From the NCBI RefSeq assembly GCF_008579165.1, contig NZ_BKCN01000012.1: a stretch of 64,000 nt of DNA. The stretch is one strand, 5' to 3'. Within the stretch, counting starts at the first letter, position 1, and each line of letters starts with the position of its first letter. The DNA is from Iodidimonas nitroreducens. Lineage in GTDB: Bacteria > Pseudomonadota > Alphaproteobacteria > Sphingomonadales > Rhodothalassiaceae. The notes below the pieces were generated by a model. The model was not told where the DNA came from. It searched no databases and saw only the letters and a program-made list of their open reading frames with translations. Of the stretch, positions 55,701 to 64,000 are shown in pieces. Position numbers and translations under genes: made by a program.

Positions 55701-56284
55701 TCAAAACTCCTTCCTTATTTGTGCGCAGGATTTCGGCTGTTGGGCTGGTTTTTCTGGCCATTGCGGTTTCCTATGAACTGGTGATCGCCCCCATCGTGTT
55801 TGATTATCGGGCCGGTGTGGCCCAGCTTGAAAAAGATGCCGCCCTTCTCCGGCGCTATCAAAAAGTGGCGCTGTCTGTTGATGAGGTGGAAGCGCTGAGC
55901 CGCGAGGTGCGAAAAGGTCAGGCCCTAAGCGGGGTCTTTTTATCCGAAAGTACGGATTCGCTGGCCGCCGCCCGCTTGCAAACTCTGCTTGGGCAAATAG
56001 TGACCGCAGCGGGTGGCGATGTGCGATCCCTGCAGGGCCTGCCGGTCGTGGTGCGGGATGGCTTGTCGCGCATTCCCATGCGGCTGCAATTCATGTCGGA
56101 TATTCGCGGATTATCCGATCTTTTGTATCGCATCGAAAGCAGCCAGCCGATGATTTTTGTGGATCAATTGCAGATCAGAACGCGGCTGGAGCGCACATCG
56201 GTCAGGGGCGATGATCTTGAGGTGGGGCAGAATTTCCTGATTGAACTGGTGGTCTCGTCCTATCGCCTGCGGGGTGAAGAATGA
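55697..56284 (+). CDS. gspM: Type II secretion protein GspM
   Basis: 195 residues: one N-terminal helix (V-G-L-V-F-L-A-I-A-V-S-Y-E-L), then a coiled coil and a small domain (L-L-G-Q-I-V-T-A-A-G-G, V-D-Q-L-Q-I-R-T-R). The pattern and the place after gspL fit GspM. Overlaps its neighbours at both ends by four bases. Confidence 0.85.
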   Translation: MIKTPSLFVRRISAVGLVFLAIAVSYELVIAPIVFDYRAGVAQLEKDAALLRRYQKVALSVDEVEALSREVRKGQALSGVFLSESTDSLAAARLQTLLGQIVTAAGGDVRSLQGLPVVVRDGLSRIPMRLQFMSDIRGLSDLLYRIESSQPMIFVDQLQIRTRLERTSVRGDDLEVGQNFLIELVVSSYRLRGEE

Positions 56285-56940
56285 CCCGGCGTTTGTGGCC
56301 TCAATTGGTGCCTTTGGGTCTGGTGGCCCTGATGCTGATCATTTTGGCAGCTTTGGCCCTGCGCACGCCGCCTGATTTCACCCAAAACATGCCGGTTGAT
56401 GAGGATGCATCGGCTTTCATGGGGGCAGATAACAAAACTGCCGAACCGGTGCCACCTGCAGCCCCGGGCCAAAGCACTTTTGCCGCGATCATAGAACGCA
56501 ATCTGTTTGCCATCGATCGCAAGCCGCCTTTGGTGCGGACCGTGGCAAGCTCGGGCCCGGCGGCGGCAAGTACCGAGCTTGCGCTTGTCGGTGTCATCAT
56601 GGGGGATGCGGGCGGATCGGCCATCGTTGAAGATAAAAAATCAAAGGATATGTCGATCATCGGGCAGGGCGAAAGCTATAGGGGATGGGAATTGCTGGCG
56701 GTCAGCCAATGGGGGGCAAGCTTTATCCGCAATGGCGAGCGTCTCTCCTTGAGCCTGCAATTTGCCCCGGGTGCGGAGGGGGTGGGGTCTGATCCCTATC
56801 AATTGGGGATGCCCGCGCATCTGGTAAAGCCCCGCTCGGTGATTACCCCGCGCCGGGGGGATGCGAATGGCAATCCCGTTCCGGCTTCGCGTCAAAACAA
56901 AGATCCCGATCGCCTTGATCGCCGCGGTTCAGGCGGATGA
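56281..56940 (+). CDS. Type II secretion GspC-like protein without PDZ domain
   Basis: 219 residues: one N-terminal helix (L-G-L-V-A-L-M-L-I-I-L-A), a Pro-rich linker, and a homology-region-like domain (F-A-A-I-I-E-R-N-L-F, L-A-L-V-G-V-I-M-G, Y-R-G-W-E-L-L, S-F-I-R-N-G-E). GspC's HR domain contacts the secretin, and this gene directly precedes gspD. The C-terminal PDZ or coiled coil of classical GspC is absent, so some annotations would call it GspN-type. Confidence 0.75.
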   Translation: MTRRLWPQLVPLGLVALMLIILAALALRTPPDFTQNMPVDEDASAFMGADNKTAEPVPPAAPGQSTFAAIIERNLFAIDRKPPLVRTVASSGPAAASTELALVGVIMGDAGGSAIVEDKKSKDMSIIGQGESYRGWELLAVSQWGASFIRNGERLSLSLQFAPGAEGVGSDPYQLGMPAHLVKPRSVITPRRGDANGNPVPASRQNKDPDRLDRRGSGG

Positions 56941-56953
56941 GCCCACAACAAAA

Positions 56954-59340
56954 ATGAGACATAACATCGTGTGTACAGCAAGCATTGAACGATCCTATCG
57001 CAGCCCCGCACGGGCCTTTCATCGGCTTGTGCCTTTTTGTCTGCTGATTTTGTTGGCGGCCTGCGGACAGGATCTGGTGCGGGGTTCGCATAGCAATGAT
57101 CGGGCCTCTCCGCCGCCGGGTTTGTTTGAGGAAAGCGAGCAGCAGCGCAGCACGCGGGAGGCCTATGAAACCACCCGGATTGATAGCAGCGATCCTCAAA
57201 GAGACCCGAATTCATTGCCCCCAACCGAGGCCGAAATCTATCGCGGCAGTGGCCAATTTACCAATGATGCTCAAAACGACAGAGGGCAGCCCGCCAAAGA
57301 CGCGGGCTTTGCCGAGGTGCGGGAGCGCGAAGGCACCTATAGCCTCAATTTTGCCAATGCCGACATTCGCAAGGTTGTGGATGCCGTTCTGGGGGAAGCC
57401 TTGTCTTTGCCCTATATGATTGATAGTGCCGTTTCAGGCACGATCACCGCCCGCAGCGCCCGCGCCTTGCCCGCTGAACAGGTGATCCCGGCTTTGGAAG
57501 ATATTCTGGCCATCAATCGCGTGGCGCTGGTGGAACGTTCGGGGGTTTATCATGTGGTGCCCATCGAGGCGACCACCGGCAATGCCCCCCTTCTGAGCGG
57601 ACGCGAAAGCGTGCGCGATGGTTTTGGTATTCATATCATTCCTTTGCAATATGTCTCTGCCGATGAAATGCAGGTGAGTCTTGAGCCCTTTTTGGCTCCG
57701 GGGCGAGGCTTGCAGGCCGATAATGCCCGCAATCTGTTGTTGTTTCGCGGGCCTTCGGTTGAAGCCAATGATATTGTCGCCCTGGTTGAAACCTTTGATG
57801 TGAACTGGCTTCAGGGCATGTCTTTTGCCATCCTGCCTTTGCAACATGCCGATGTGGGGGATGTGATCAGCGAGATGGAGGCGATCTTTGCCAAGGGTAG
57901 CGAAGAACAGCCCGGACCAACCGATGGGGTGATCCGTCTCTTGCCGATTGAACGGATGAATGCCGTTCTGGCGATCAGCCGTCAGGCGCAATATCTGGTC
58001 AGCGCCAAGCAATGGGCGGAACGCCTTGATCGTGGTGGCGGCACGGATGGCCAGCGGATGCTTTATGTGTATCATTTGAAAAACGCTCGGGCATCTGAAA
58101 TTGGCGAGGTTCTGGGCGAATTATTCGATGTCCGCACCGTGGGCGAGGGGGCGGGCCAAAGCGGCGGCGGCCTGGCTCCGGGTCGGCAGTCTGGCGGCCT
58201 TTCGGGTACCAGCGGTTCGGGCAATACGGCCTCATCAGATGATGGGTCGGGGGCTGCTGGCTCTGGCCGGGGTGGGGTGTCTGGCAATAATGGTGGGGCT
58301 TTATCGGCAGCAGCCCGGACATCCACGGGCGGTGGGGGTCGCGCATCCGGCGCGGGTGGCAATAGCGGTTCAGCCTTTTCTTCGGAAAATGGCGATGGCC
58401 CACGCCTGATCGCTGATGATCGCAATGATGCCATGCTGATTTTGGCAACGGCGCAGGAATTTCGCATGATCGAATCCACGATCAAGCGTTTGGATGTCTC
58501 TCCCTTGCAGGTTTTGATCGAGCAACGATTGCCGAGGTTACCCTGAACGATGCTTTGAATTTTGGCGTACGCTGGTTTTTCGATGCCGGGAATGAAAATA
58601 CCCAGAATGTGAGTTTTTCAGATGTATCAAACGGCGCGGTGGCCCCTACATTTCCCGGATTTTCCTATTTCTTTGAAAGCAATAGCGCCCGAGCGGCGCT
58701 CAATGCCTTAAGCGAAATCACCGATGTGACCGTGGTATCATCGCCGCAATTGATGGTTCTGGATAATAAAACGGCCCGGTTGCAGGTGGGGGATCAGGTG
58801 CCCGTGCCGGTGCAGCAATCGGTTTCGACCCAGGATCCCGATGCCCCTATCGTCAATTCCATTCAGTTTCAGGATACGGGTGTCATTCTTGAGGTCACCC
58901 CCCATGTGAATGCCAGCGGGCTGGTGGTTCTGGATGTTTTGCAAGAGGTATCGGATGTGGTGCCCACAACATCTTCGGGGATCGATGCCCCCACCATTCA
59001 GCAACGCACGATCAGTTCATCGGTGGCGGTGCAAACCGGGGAAACCATTGCATTGGGTGGCCTGATCCGGGATCGTTCCACCAGCAATGATACCGGTGTG
59101 CCGATCCTGATGAATATTCCGTTTTTTGGTAATTTGTTCAAAAGTAAAACCTTGGGCAATGAACGCACGGAATTGCTGGTGATGCTGACCCCGCGGGTGG
59201 TGCGCGATCAGGCCGAAGCTCGTGAGGTGACCCAGGAACTGCGCAGGCGGATGAAGGGGCTGGAACGGCTGAAAGAGAATTTTGGCCTGCCCAAAAGCGA
59301 GCCTGACGACATGAAAAGCGAGCAAGCCGGGCCCAACTGA
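56954..59340 (+). CDS. gspD: Type II secretion secretin GspD (frame broken near 58522)
   Basis: Outer membrane channel, about 795 residues. A lipoprotein signal ends in I-L-L-A-A-C, so no separate pilotin may be needed. N-domains follow (Y-S-L-N-F-A-N-A-D-I-R-K-V-V-D-A-V), then a Gly/Ser-rich insert of about 70 residues (58150-58390), and the secretin core with P-Q-L-M-V-L-D-N and T-A-R-L-Q-V-G-D-Q-V-P-V, and T-I-A-L-G-G-L-I-R. The frame changes at ATCGAGCAACG; one more G restores I-E-A-T-I-A-E-V-T-L-N-D-A-L. The ATG at 56954 gives the shortest sensible signal; an upstream frame overlaps the GspC-like gene. Confidence 0.94.
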
Positions 59341-59757
59341 ATGCAGCTTTTTGCGGCCAGAAGCAGAATGCACACATCCTCTAAGGGCTTCACCCTGATC
59401 GAGGTGTTGGTAGCCTTTACCATAGCCTCGATCATGCTTGTGGCTTTGCTTCAGGGCATGGGGCGGGGATTGCGCAGCATTGATCGGGCCGATGATCGGC
59501 AAATATTGGTGAATGCCGCGCAAAACCAGATGGCCCGCCTGGGCCGCCAGATTGAACTGCGCCCGGGCATAGAAAGCGGGGAGGGCGATGGCTATCGCTG
59601 GCGGGTGTCGATATCTGATCCGCCCCCTGATCTGGCATCGGATCAGATTGCCGGTGGGCAGCTTCGCCTGCTGATGATCGAGATTAGCGTGAGCGATGGA
59701 TCGGGGGCTGAATTTCATCTGCAAACCATGCGTTTGGTTGAAAGCGAGGTGCCATGA
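59341..59757 (+). CDS. gspI: Type II secretion minor pseudopilin GspI
   Basis: 138 residues with the prepilin site K-G-F-T-L-I-E-V-L-V-A-F-T-I-A and a following hydrophobic helix; the rest is a small soluble domain. A start at 59368 (M-H-T-S-S-K-G) would give a six-residue leader and is possible. It begins directly after the gspD stop and overlaps gspJ. Confidence 0.85.
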   Translation: MQLFAARSRMHTSSKGFTLIEVLVAFTIASIMLVALLQGMGRGLRSIDRADDRQILVNAAQNQMARLGRQIELRPGIESGEGDGYRWRVSISDPPPDLASDQIAGGQLRLLMIEISVSDGSGAEFHLQTMRLVESEVP

Positions 59758-60422
59758 TGCGCCAGGCTCGATCAACACAGGCGGGCTTTACCCTTGTGGA
59801 ACTGATTGTTGCCCTCACCCTTGTGGGCCTGTTATCGGCGGGCCTTTTTACGGCCCTGCGCTTTACCAGCAAGGCGTGGTTTGCCGGGGAAGCCCGGATC
59901 AGCCAAAGCATCGATGCCGATGCTGTGCGCTCGTTCATCCGCCATAGCCTGAGCCGGGCGCAGGCGATCAGCATTTCCCATAATGGCAAAGATCAGGCGC
60001 CATCCTTTGTCGGTGATCGCACCAGTCTCAGCTTTGCCAGCACCATGCCGATGGGGGTGGGGATTGGTGGGCTTTATCTGTTTCAATTGGAAAGCGGGCC
60101 CGCTGGTGCTTCTTTCACCATCGATTGGGCGCTGATCAGACCGGATCGGCTCATTGCCATCGAGGATGGCCGGGAAAGACCGCGCCTTCTTTTTACGGAT
60201 AACCCCTATGTGGAATTTCGCTATTTCGGGCTGAGCGATGATGATCTCAATGCCGGGCTTTCCCCGCGCTGGTATGATCGCTGGCAGGGCAGTTTTCGCC
60301 TGCCGCAATTGGTTGAAATGCGTTTTCTCGATGCGGGGGGGGCTGCGGTGGCCCCCGATCTGATCATCGCCCCGATGATGGCGCCAAGCCGAGACCGGGG
60401 CCCGGGCATAGGATCAAATTAA
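59754..60422 (+). CDS. gspJ: Type II secretion minor pseudopilin GspJ
   Basis: 222 residues: prepilin site A-G-F-T-L-V-E-L-I-V-A-L-T-L-V near residue 12, hydrophobic helix, then a larger soluble domain (L-S-F-A-S-T-M-P-M-G-V-G, V-E-F-R-Y-F-G). Last gene of the rightward operon; its TAA stop lies within the TTAA that also carries the stop of gspK on the other strand. Confidence 0.88.
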   Translation: MMRQARSTQAGFTLVELIVALTLVGLLSAGLFTALRFTSKAWFAGEARISQSIDADAVRSFIRHSLSRAQAISISHNGKDQAPSFVGDRTSLSFASTMPMGVGIGGLYLFQLESGPAGASFTIDWALIRPDRLIAIEDGRERPRLLFTDNPYVEFRYFGLSDDDLNAGLSPRWYDRWQGSFRLPQLVEMRFLDAGGAAVAPDLIIAPMMAPSRDRGPGIGSN

Positions 60423-61380
60423 AAACCGCTTGTGCTCTCGCTTTCAAGGATCATGCCCTGCTGCCATGATCTTATGCGATAGCGTTCGGTGCCTCCGGAA
60501 AGCTGGACCACGGCGCGTCTTTGAAACAGGCCATTGCCGGGGGTGCGCGCGGTGCTGGTGATATGAAAAATGCTGCGCGCCGGGCCGGTAAGATAAGGAT
60601 TGGGGGCTGATGCAGCACGATCCGCCAGGCTGATGATCGTGCCCGAGGCATAGGCAGCCCGTTCGCCCTCGCTTAACCCCGGAATAGCCGCCAGAACATC
60701 GGGTGGGGCCGATGTGGGATCAACGGCGCGCCCCCCCGATTGCACCGTGGCGACCTGTGACAGGCGCAGAACCAGATCATGGGTCATGCCCGGGATTTGC
60801 AATAATTCTTCAAATTGAATCATTGGCGCATCGCGGGACTCATATGCAAGGCCCGCAGCCCGATAATCGGCATCTTCGGCACCGAAAGGGCGTGGCCGAT
60901 CATCGCTATCACGGAAATCGGCAATGCGTGCAGCCAGAATATCCGCTCGATCCGGGCTTTCACCCATGCTGATGAGCAGGCTGCGCATCAAAATTTCATC
61001 GGCGGCATTGAGATCGACCAGCCCCCCTGCATCCTGCACCGCGATGCTGATTTCGGCATCATCGATCTGCACGCGGCGGGGCGTGCCATTCACCGCAATG
61101 GCCGATTGCGGGCCTTCGGCTTCATAATTGATGGTGAGCAATTGCCCGATGGCCCAGAAAACGGCCCCATCGGCCAAAGCTTCGGCCTCGGCCTGATCGC
61201 TGCGGGCAATCAGCGTGCGGGTTTCGCTGCGGGTGGTGCTAAGAAACCCGGCAATGATCAAAGAGATCAATGTTAAAACCCACAAGACGAGAATGAGGCA
61301 AAGCCACCATGACGAGCGCCTTGATCGGCGGAGGAAAAGCCTGATGCCGACGAAAGATCGGCGGATGGATCGATGATCAA
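60419..61380 (-). CDS. gspK: Type II secretion minor pseudopilin GspK (frame broken near 61298)
   Basis: Caps the pseudopilus tip. About 320 residues. The soluble part has the GspK pattern (V-D-L-N-A-A-D, I-A-D-F-R-D-S-D-D, F-E-E-L-L-Q-I-P-G-M). The assembled N-terminus is out of frame; adding one C to the GCCTC at 61298 gives R-H-G-G-F-A-L-I-L-V-L-W-V-L-T-L, the expected prepilin site and helix, read from a TTG start at 61380 that overlaps the gspG stop (TTGA), with GGAG upstream. A longer frame to 61462 is a shadow of gspG. Confidence 0.85.
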
Positions 61381-61823
61381 CTGCTGCTCCAGTTATTGAC
61401 ATCCGCATTTTCACCCTCGCCCCCCGGCGCATCATCGGCTCCCAGCGAATAGATATCCACATCCATGCCCATCTGGCTGGGGAAGCGATAATGATAGGGG
61501 CGGCCCCAGGGATCGATCAGGCCTTCGGGCTTATCGATATAGGGGCCATTCCAGCCCCGTGCCCCGGTTGGTTCTTTGATCAGGGCCTGCAATCCTTCTG
61601 CTGTGGTGGGATAGCGCCCGGTTTCCAGTCGGTAAAGATCGAGCGCGCCTGAAAGATTATTGATCTGGATATTGGCCCCATCGGTTTTCGCCCCCGACAG
61701 ATATTTCAAAACGCGGGGAACGGCAAAAGAGGCCAGCAACCCAAGAATCGCCAGCACTACCAGCAATTCCATCAAGGTGAAGCCGGATTGTTTTTTTCTG
61801 GTCTGTCGTGTCGTCGCGCTCAT
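61377..61823 (-). CDS. gspG: Type II secretion major pseudopilin GspG
   Basis: 148 residues. Prepilin site Q-S-G-F-T-L-M-E-L-L-V-V-L-A-I-L-G-L-L-A, then the GspG calcium-binding domain (L-D-L-Y-R-L-E-T-G-R-Y-P-T-T, G-W-N-G-P-Y, D-P-W-G-R-P-Y-H-Y-R, S-L-G-A-D). The start at 61823 follows GAGGATG. With gspK it forms a two-gene unit facing the rest of the system. Confidence 0.95.
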   Translation of the reverse strand: MSATTRQTRKKQSGFTLMELLVVLAILGLLASFAVPRVLKYLSGAKTDGANIQINNLSGALDLYRLETGRYPTTAEGLQALIKEPTGARGWNGPYIDKPEGLIDPWGRPYHYRFPSQMGMDVDIYSLGADDAPGGEGENADVNNWSSS

Positions 61824-62033
61824 GAAATCATCCTCATTGGCAGAGTTTCTTGTGCAAACTATAAGGGAAAAACACAAGAACAGGTAAATCTTTGGTGTCA
61901 ATCATAATGATAAGTTTGGATTTTTGAAACAGGCGCGATCTTGCCCCACAGCCCATCTGGGGATAAAGCTGGGGGCGTTGATCAGGGCTGGCAGGCCGCG
62001 CCCATCAAGATGAATATATAAAGGAATGATGAC

Positions 62034-62624
62034 ATGACAAAGTCCGCGGGCGTGCAAATCTCGAAAGAAGAAGCGGCGGCGCGCGATGCGGTGCGAACCC
62101 TGATCCGCTGGTCGGGGGAAGACCCTGATCGCGAAGGGCTGCGCGATACGCCCGAACGGGTGGTCCGTGCCTTTCTGGAATATTTCCGGGGTTATGAAGA
62201 AGATCCGGTGATTTATCTGTCGCGGACTTTTGAAGAAGTCTCGGGCTATGATGAAGTGGTTTTGCTGCGCAACATTCCTTTCGTTTCGCATTGCGAACAT
62301 CATCTGGCGCCCATCATCGGTAAGGCGCATGTGGCCTATCTGCCTCATGATAAGGTGGTGGGGATTTCCAAATTGGCACGGGTGGTTCATGCCTATGCCC
62401 GGCGGATGCAGGTGCAGGAACGCCTGACCGCCCAGATTGGCGATTGTATCACAAAAGTGCTTGAACCCGAGGGCGTGGCTGTGGTTATCGAGGCCACCCA
62501 TGGCTGCATGACCTGCCGGGGCGTGGAAACTCCCGAGGTGATCATGACCACAAGCCGGATGACCGGCGTTTTTCGTGAAGATGATAAGGCCCGGCGCGAG
62601 GTTTTATCCCTGATGGGTTTTTGA
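62034..62624 (+). CDS. folE: GTP cyclohydrolase I
   Basis: First step of tetrahydrofolate synthesis: GTP to dihydroneopterin triphosphate. 196 residues: D-T-P-E-R-V-V-R-A-F near residue 40, the zinc site with C-E-H-H-L-A-P, V-A-Y-L-P (substrate loop), G-I-S-K-L-A-R-V-V, Q-V-Q-E-R-L-T and H-G-C-M-T-C-R-G (second zinc Cys). Divergent from gspG across a 210-base gap. Confidence 0.97.
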   Translation: MTKSAGVQISKEEAAARDAVRTLIRWSGEDPDREGLRDTPERVVRAFLEYFRGYEEDPVIYLSRTFEEVSGYDEVVLLRNIPFVSHCEHHLAPIIGKAHVAYLPHDKVVGISKLARVVHAYARRMQVQERLTAQIGDCITKVLEPEGVAVVIEATHGCMTCRGVETPEVIMTTSRMTGVFREDDKARREVLSLMGF

Positions 62625-62801
62625 TCGGGCCTTTCATCCTGCCAAATGGTGAGCGCGGGATTGCGCGCGGGAGGTCTTGCCTTCGGGCGATGAACGCAGC
62701 ACTGTGCTTTGGGGACTGTTTTGGCAGATTAGAAAAGGCCACAGCCGGTCGATCTTTGGGTCAGCCCGGCCTTGATGGCTTTCAGGATATGGGAATTGCA
62801 T

Positions 62802-64000
62802 ATGGTTTCGATGGTCGCGTTTTTTAAAGCCCTTGTCGGTTTTGTTTTTTTGATGGGGATGATGATGCCCGCATTTTCGTATGCCGAAGATCTGACCATC
62901 GCCCGGATGGTTGGCAGCCCCGCGCTTGATGGGCCAAAGGTGAATGGCCTGAAGCTTGCGCCCGATGGCAGCCGGGTCACCTTTTTAAAGGGCAAGGAGC
63001 GGGATTTCCGCATTCAGGACCTGTGGGAATATCATATCGAAACGGGTGAAACCCGGCTTTTAGTGGATAGCGATGATATTTTGGGGGGTGTGGCCGAAGA
63101 CCTGAGCGAGGTGGAAAAAGCCCGCCGGGAACGCCAGCGCATTTCCGCCAGCGGCATTGTTCAGTATCAATTTTCCAAAGATGGACAAAGCCTTCTCTTT
63201 CCCTTGGGCGGGGATCTTCATGTCTATGATATCAAGGCAGGCAAAGCGAAAAGGCTGACGGAAACCGAGGGCTTTGAAACGGATGCCAAATTCTCGCCCA
63301 AAGGCGCCTATGTGTCGTTCATCCGCGATCAGAATCTGTTTGTCGTGAATGTCAAAAACGGCGTTGAAAAGCAGCTCACTCATGAGGGCAGCGGCCCTGT
63401 TCTGATGGGTATGGCGGAATTTGTGGCACAGGAAGAAATGGATCGCGATACCGGCTATTGGTGGGCCCCCGATGAAAGCCATATCGCCTTCACCCGGGTT
63501 GATGAAAGCCCGGTGCAGGTCGTTGATCGTTATGAACTTTCGGAAAATGGCGGGGTCACGACCATTGCCCAGCGCTATCCTTTTGCCGGAACCGCCAATG
63601 TGCTCATCGAACTGGGCGTGGTCAGCCTCGAAAGCGGAGAAATCGACTGGATCAATCTGGGCGAGGAAAAGGATATTTATCTGGCGCGGGTGAATTGGCT
63701 GCCCGATAGCCGCCATCTGGCCTTTCAAAGGGAAAGCCGCGATCAAAAGCGCCTCGATCTGGTTTTTTCCCATATCAGTTCGGGCAAGCAATGGGTGGCC
63801 ATCACCGAAAGGGCGGAAAGCTGGATCAATCTGCATCATGATCTGAAATTTCTCGAAAACAGTGATCGGTTCATCTGGTCATCGGAAAAAAGCGGGTTTC
63901 GGCATCTGTATCTCCATGATCTGGAAGGCCGCGAAATCGGCGCGCTGACCGCCGGGGACTGGGTGGCGGCCAAGCTGGAGCGCGTGGATGGAGAGGCAGG
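62802..64000 (+). CDS. S9 family (dipeptidyl peptidase IV-like) peptidase, 3' end outside window
   Basis: About 400 residues are visible to the window edge without a stop. A signal peptide (F-V-F-L-M-G-M-M-M-P-A-F) is cleaved near S-Y-A-E. The DPP IV beta-propeller follows, with repeats such as Y-Q-F-S-K-D-G-Q-S-L-L-F-P, A-K-F-S-P-K-G-A-Y-V-S-F-I-R and the family segment A-E-F-V-A-Q-E-E-M-D-R-D-T-G-Y-W-W, which holds the Glu pair that binds the substrate amino terminus. The catalytic Ser/Asp/His domain lies beyond the window. Two starts are possible (62802, 62811); GGGAA lies six bases before the first. Confidence 0.9.
   Translation, partial: MVSMVAFFKALVGFVFLMGMMMPAFSYAEDLTIARMVGSPALDGPKVNGLKLAPDGSRVTFLKGKERDFRIQDLWEYHIETGETRLLVDSDDILGGVAEDLSEVEKARRERQRISASGIVQYQFSKDGQSLLFPLGGDLHVYDIKAGKAKRLTETEGFETDAKFSPKGAYVSFIRDQNLFVVNVKNGVEKQLTHEGSGPVLMGMAEFVAQEEMDRDTGYWWAPDESHIAFTRVDESPVQVVDRYELSENGGVTTIAQRYPFAGTANVLIELGVVSLESGEIDWINLGEEKDIYLARVNWLPDSRHLAFQRESRDQKRLDLVFSHISSGKQWVAITERAESWINLHHDLKFLENSDRFIWSSEKSGFRHLYLHDLEGREIGALTAGDWVAAKLERVDGEA

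Noticed and set aside
57434..58075. 213-residue minus-strand frame within gspD
   Set aside because: Antisense to the conserved secretin domains, no family features.
62621..62827. 68-residue frame between folE and the S9 peptidase
   Set aside because: Overlaps the signal peptide region of the peptidase and has no recognisable start site or similarity.

Overview
The window reads as chromosomal DNA of an aerobic, Gram-negative alphaproteobacterium. The fabH-ihfA-merR order, a BamE lipoprotein, a TonB-dependent receptor, a ubiquinol-cytochrome c chaperone, EgtB/EgtD and a full type II secretion locus all fit. The six-gene block at 42.4-50.3 kb matches in gene content and order what I recall of the iodide oxidase cluster ioxABCDEF of iodide-oxidising alphaproteobacteria (Iodidimonas/strain Q-1, Roseovarius). 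A relative of Iodidimonas is my best guess for the source; this is inference from recalled literature, not a search.

Layout. 0-9 kb: bamE (partial), cytochrome bc1 chaperone, DUF177, plsX-fabH, ihfA, a MerR regulator, cytochrome b561 behind an FNR-type box, tRNA-Pro and tRNA-Lys, ubiX, a TIGR02444 gene, a [2Fe-2S] ferredoxin and a saccharopine-dehydrogenase-like reductase. 9-25 kb: a TonB receptor, a DUF4399 protein, prfC with two small genes, an NfrA/NfrB-like pair, cobD, a DUF1289 protein, an acyl-CoA dehydrogenase, egtB-egtD and a lipase-like lipoprotein. 25-33 kb: a PEP-CTERM protein gene beside prsR, prsK and prsT, with sigma-54 type promoters. 33-42.5 kb: nucleoside salvage, with deoB-deoC-aldehyde dehydrogenase-nupC-amn on the minus strand, divergent from a GntR regulator and a purine nucleoside phosphorylase. 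42.5-50.3 kb: the iox-like block (multicopper oxidase, degenerate SCO, large secreted protein, SCO, cytochrome c/periplasmic-binding fusion, SCO). 51-62 kb: type II secretion, gspE-F-H-L-M-C-D-I-J facing gspG-gspK. The end holds folE and a partial S9 peptidase.

How the parts fit. In the iox block the SCO-type proteins probably deliver copper to a Tat-exported multicopper oxidase, and the cytochrome fusion may carry electrons. The Prs genes form the sensor, sigma-54 activator and TPR lipoprotein of an XrtA/PEP-CTERM surface system; the PEP-CTERM gene next door carries a matching -24/-12 promoter. In the nucleoside operon, DeoB and DeoC turn (deoxy)ribose phosphates into glyceraldehyde 3-phosphate and acetaldehyde, and the adjacent aldehyde dehydrogenase can remove the aldehyde.

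Caution. At about seventeen places a conserved gene is broken by a frame change. In sixteen of them restoring one base repairs the protein, usually by lengthening a short homopolymer by one. Such a density in housekeeping genes points to uncorrected sequencing or assembly errors rather than gene decay. These genes are therefore given as single CDS with the break noted. I see no insertion sequence, prophage, CRISPR array or rRNA.
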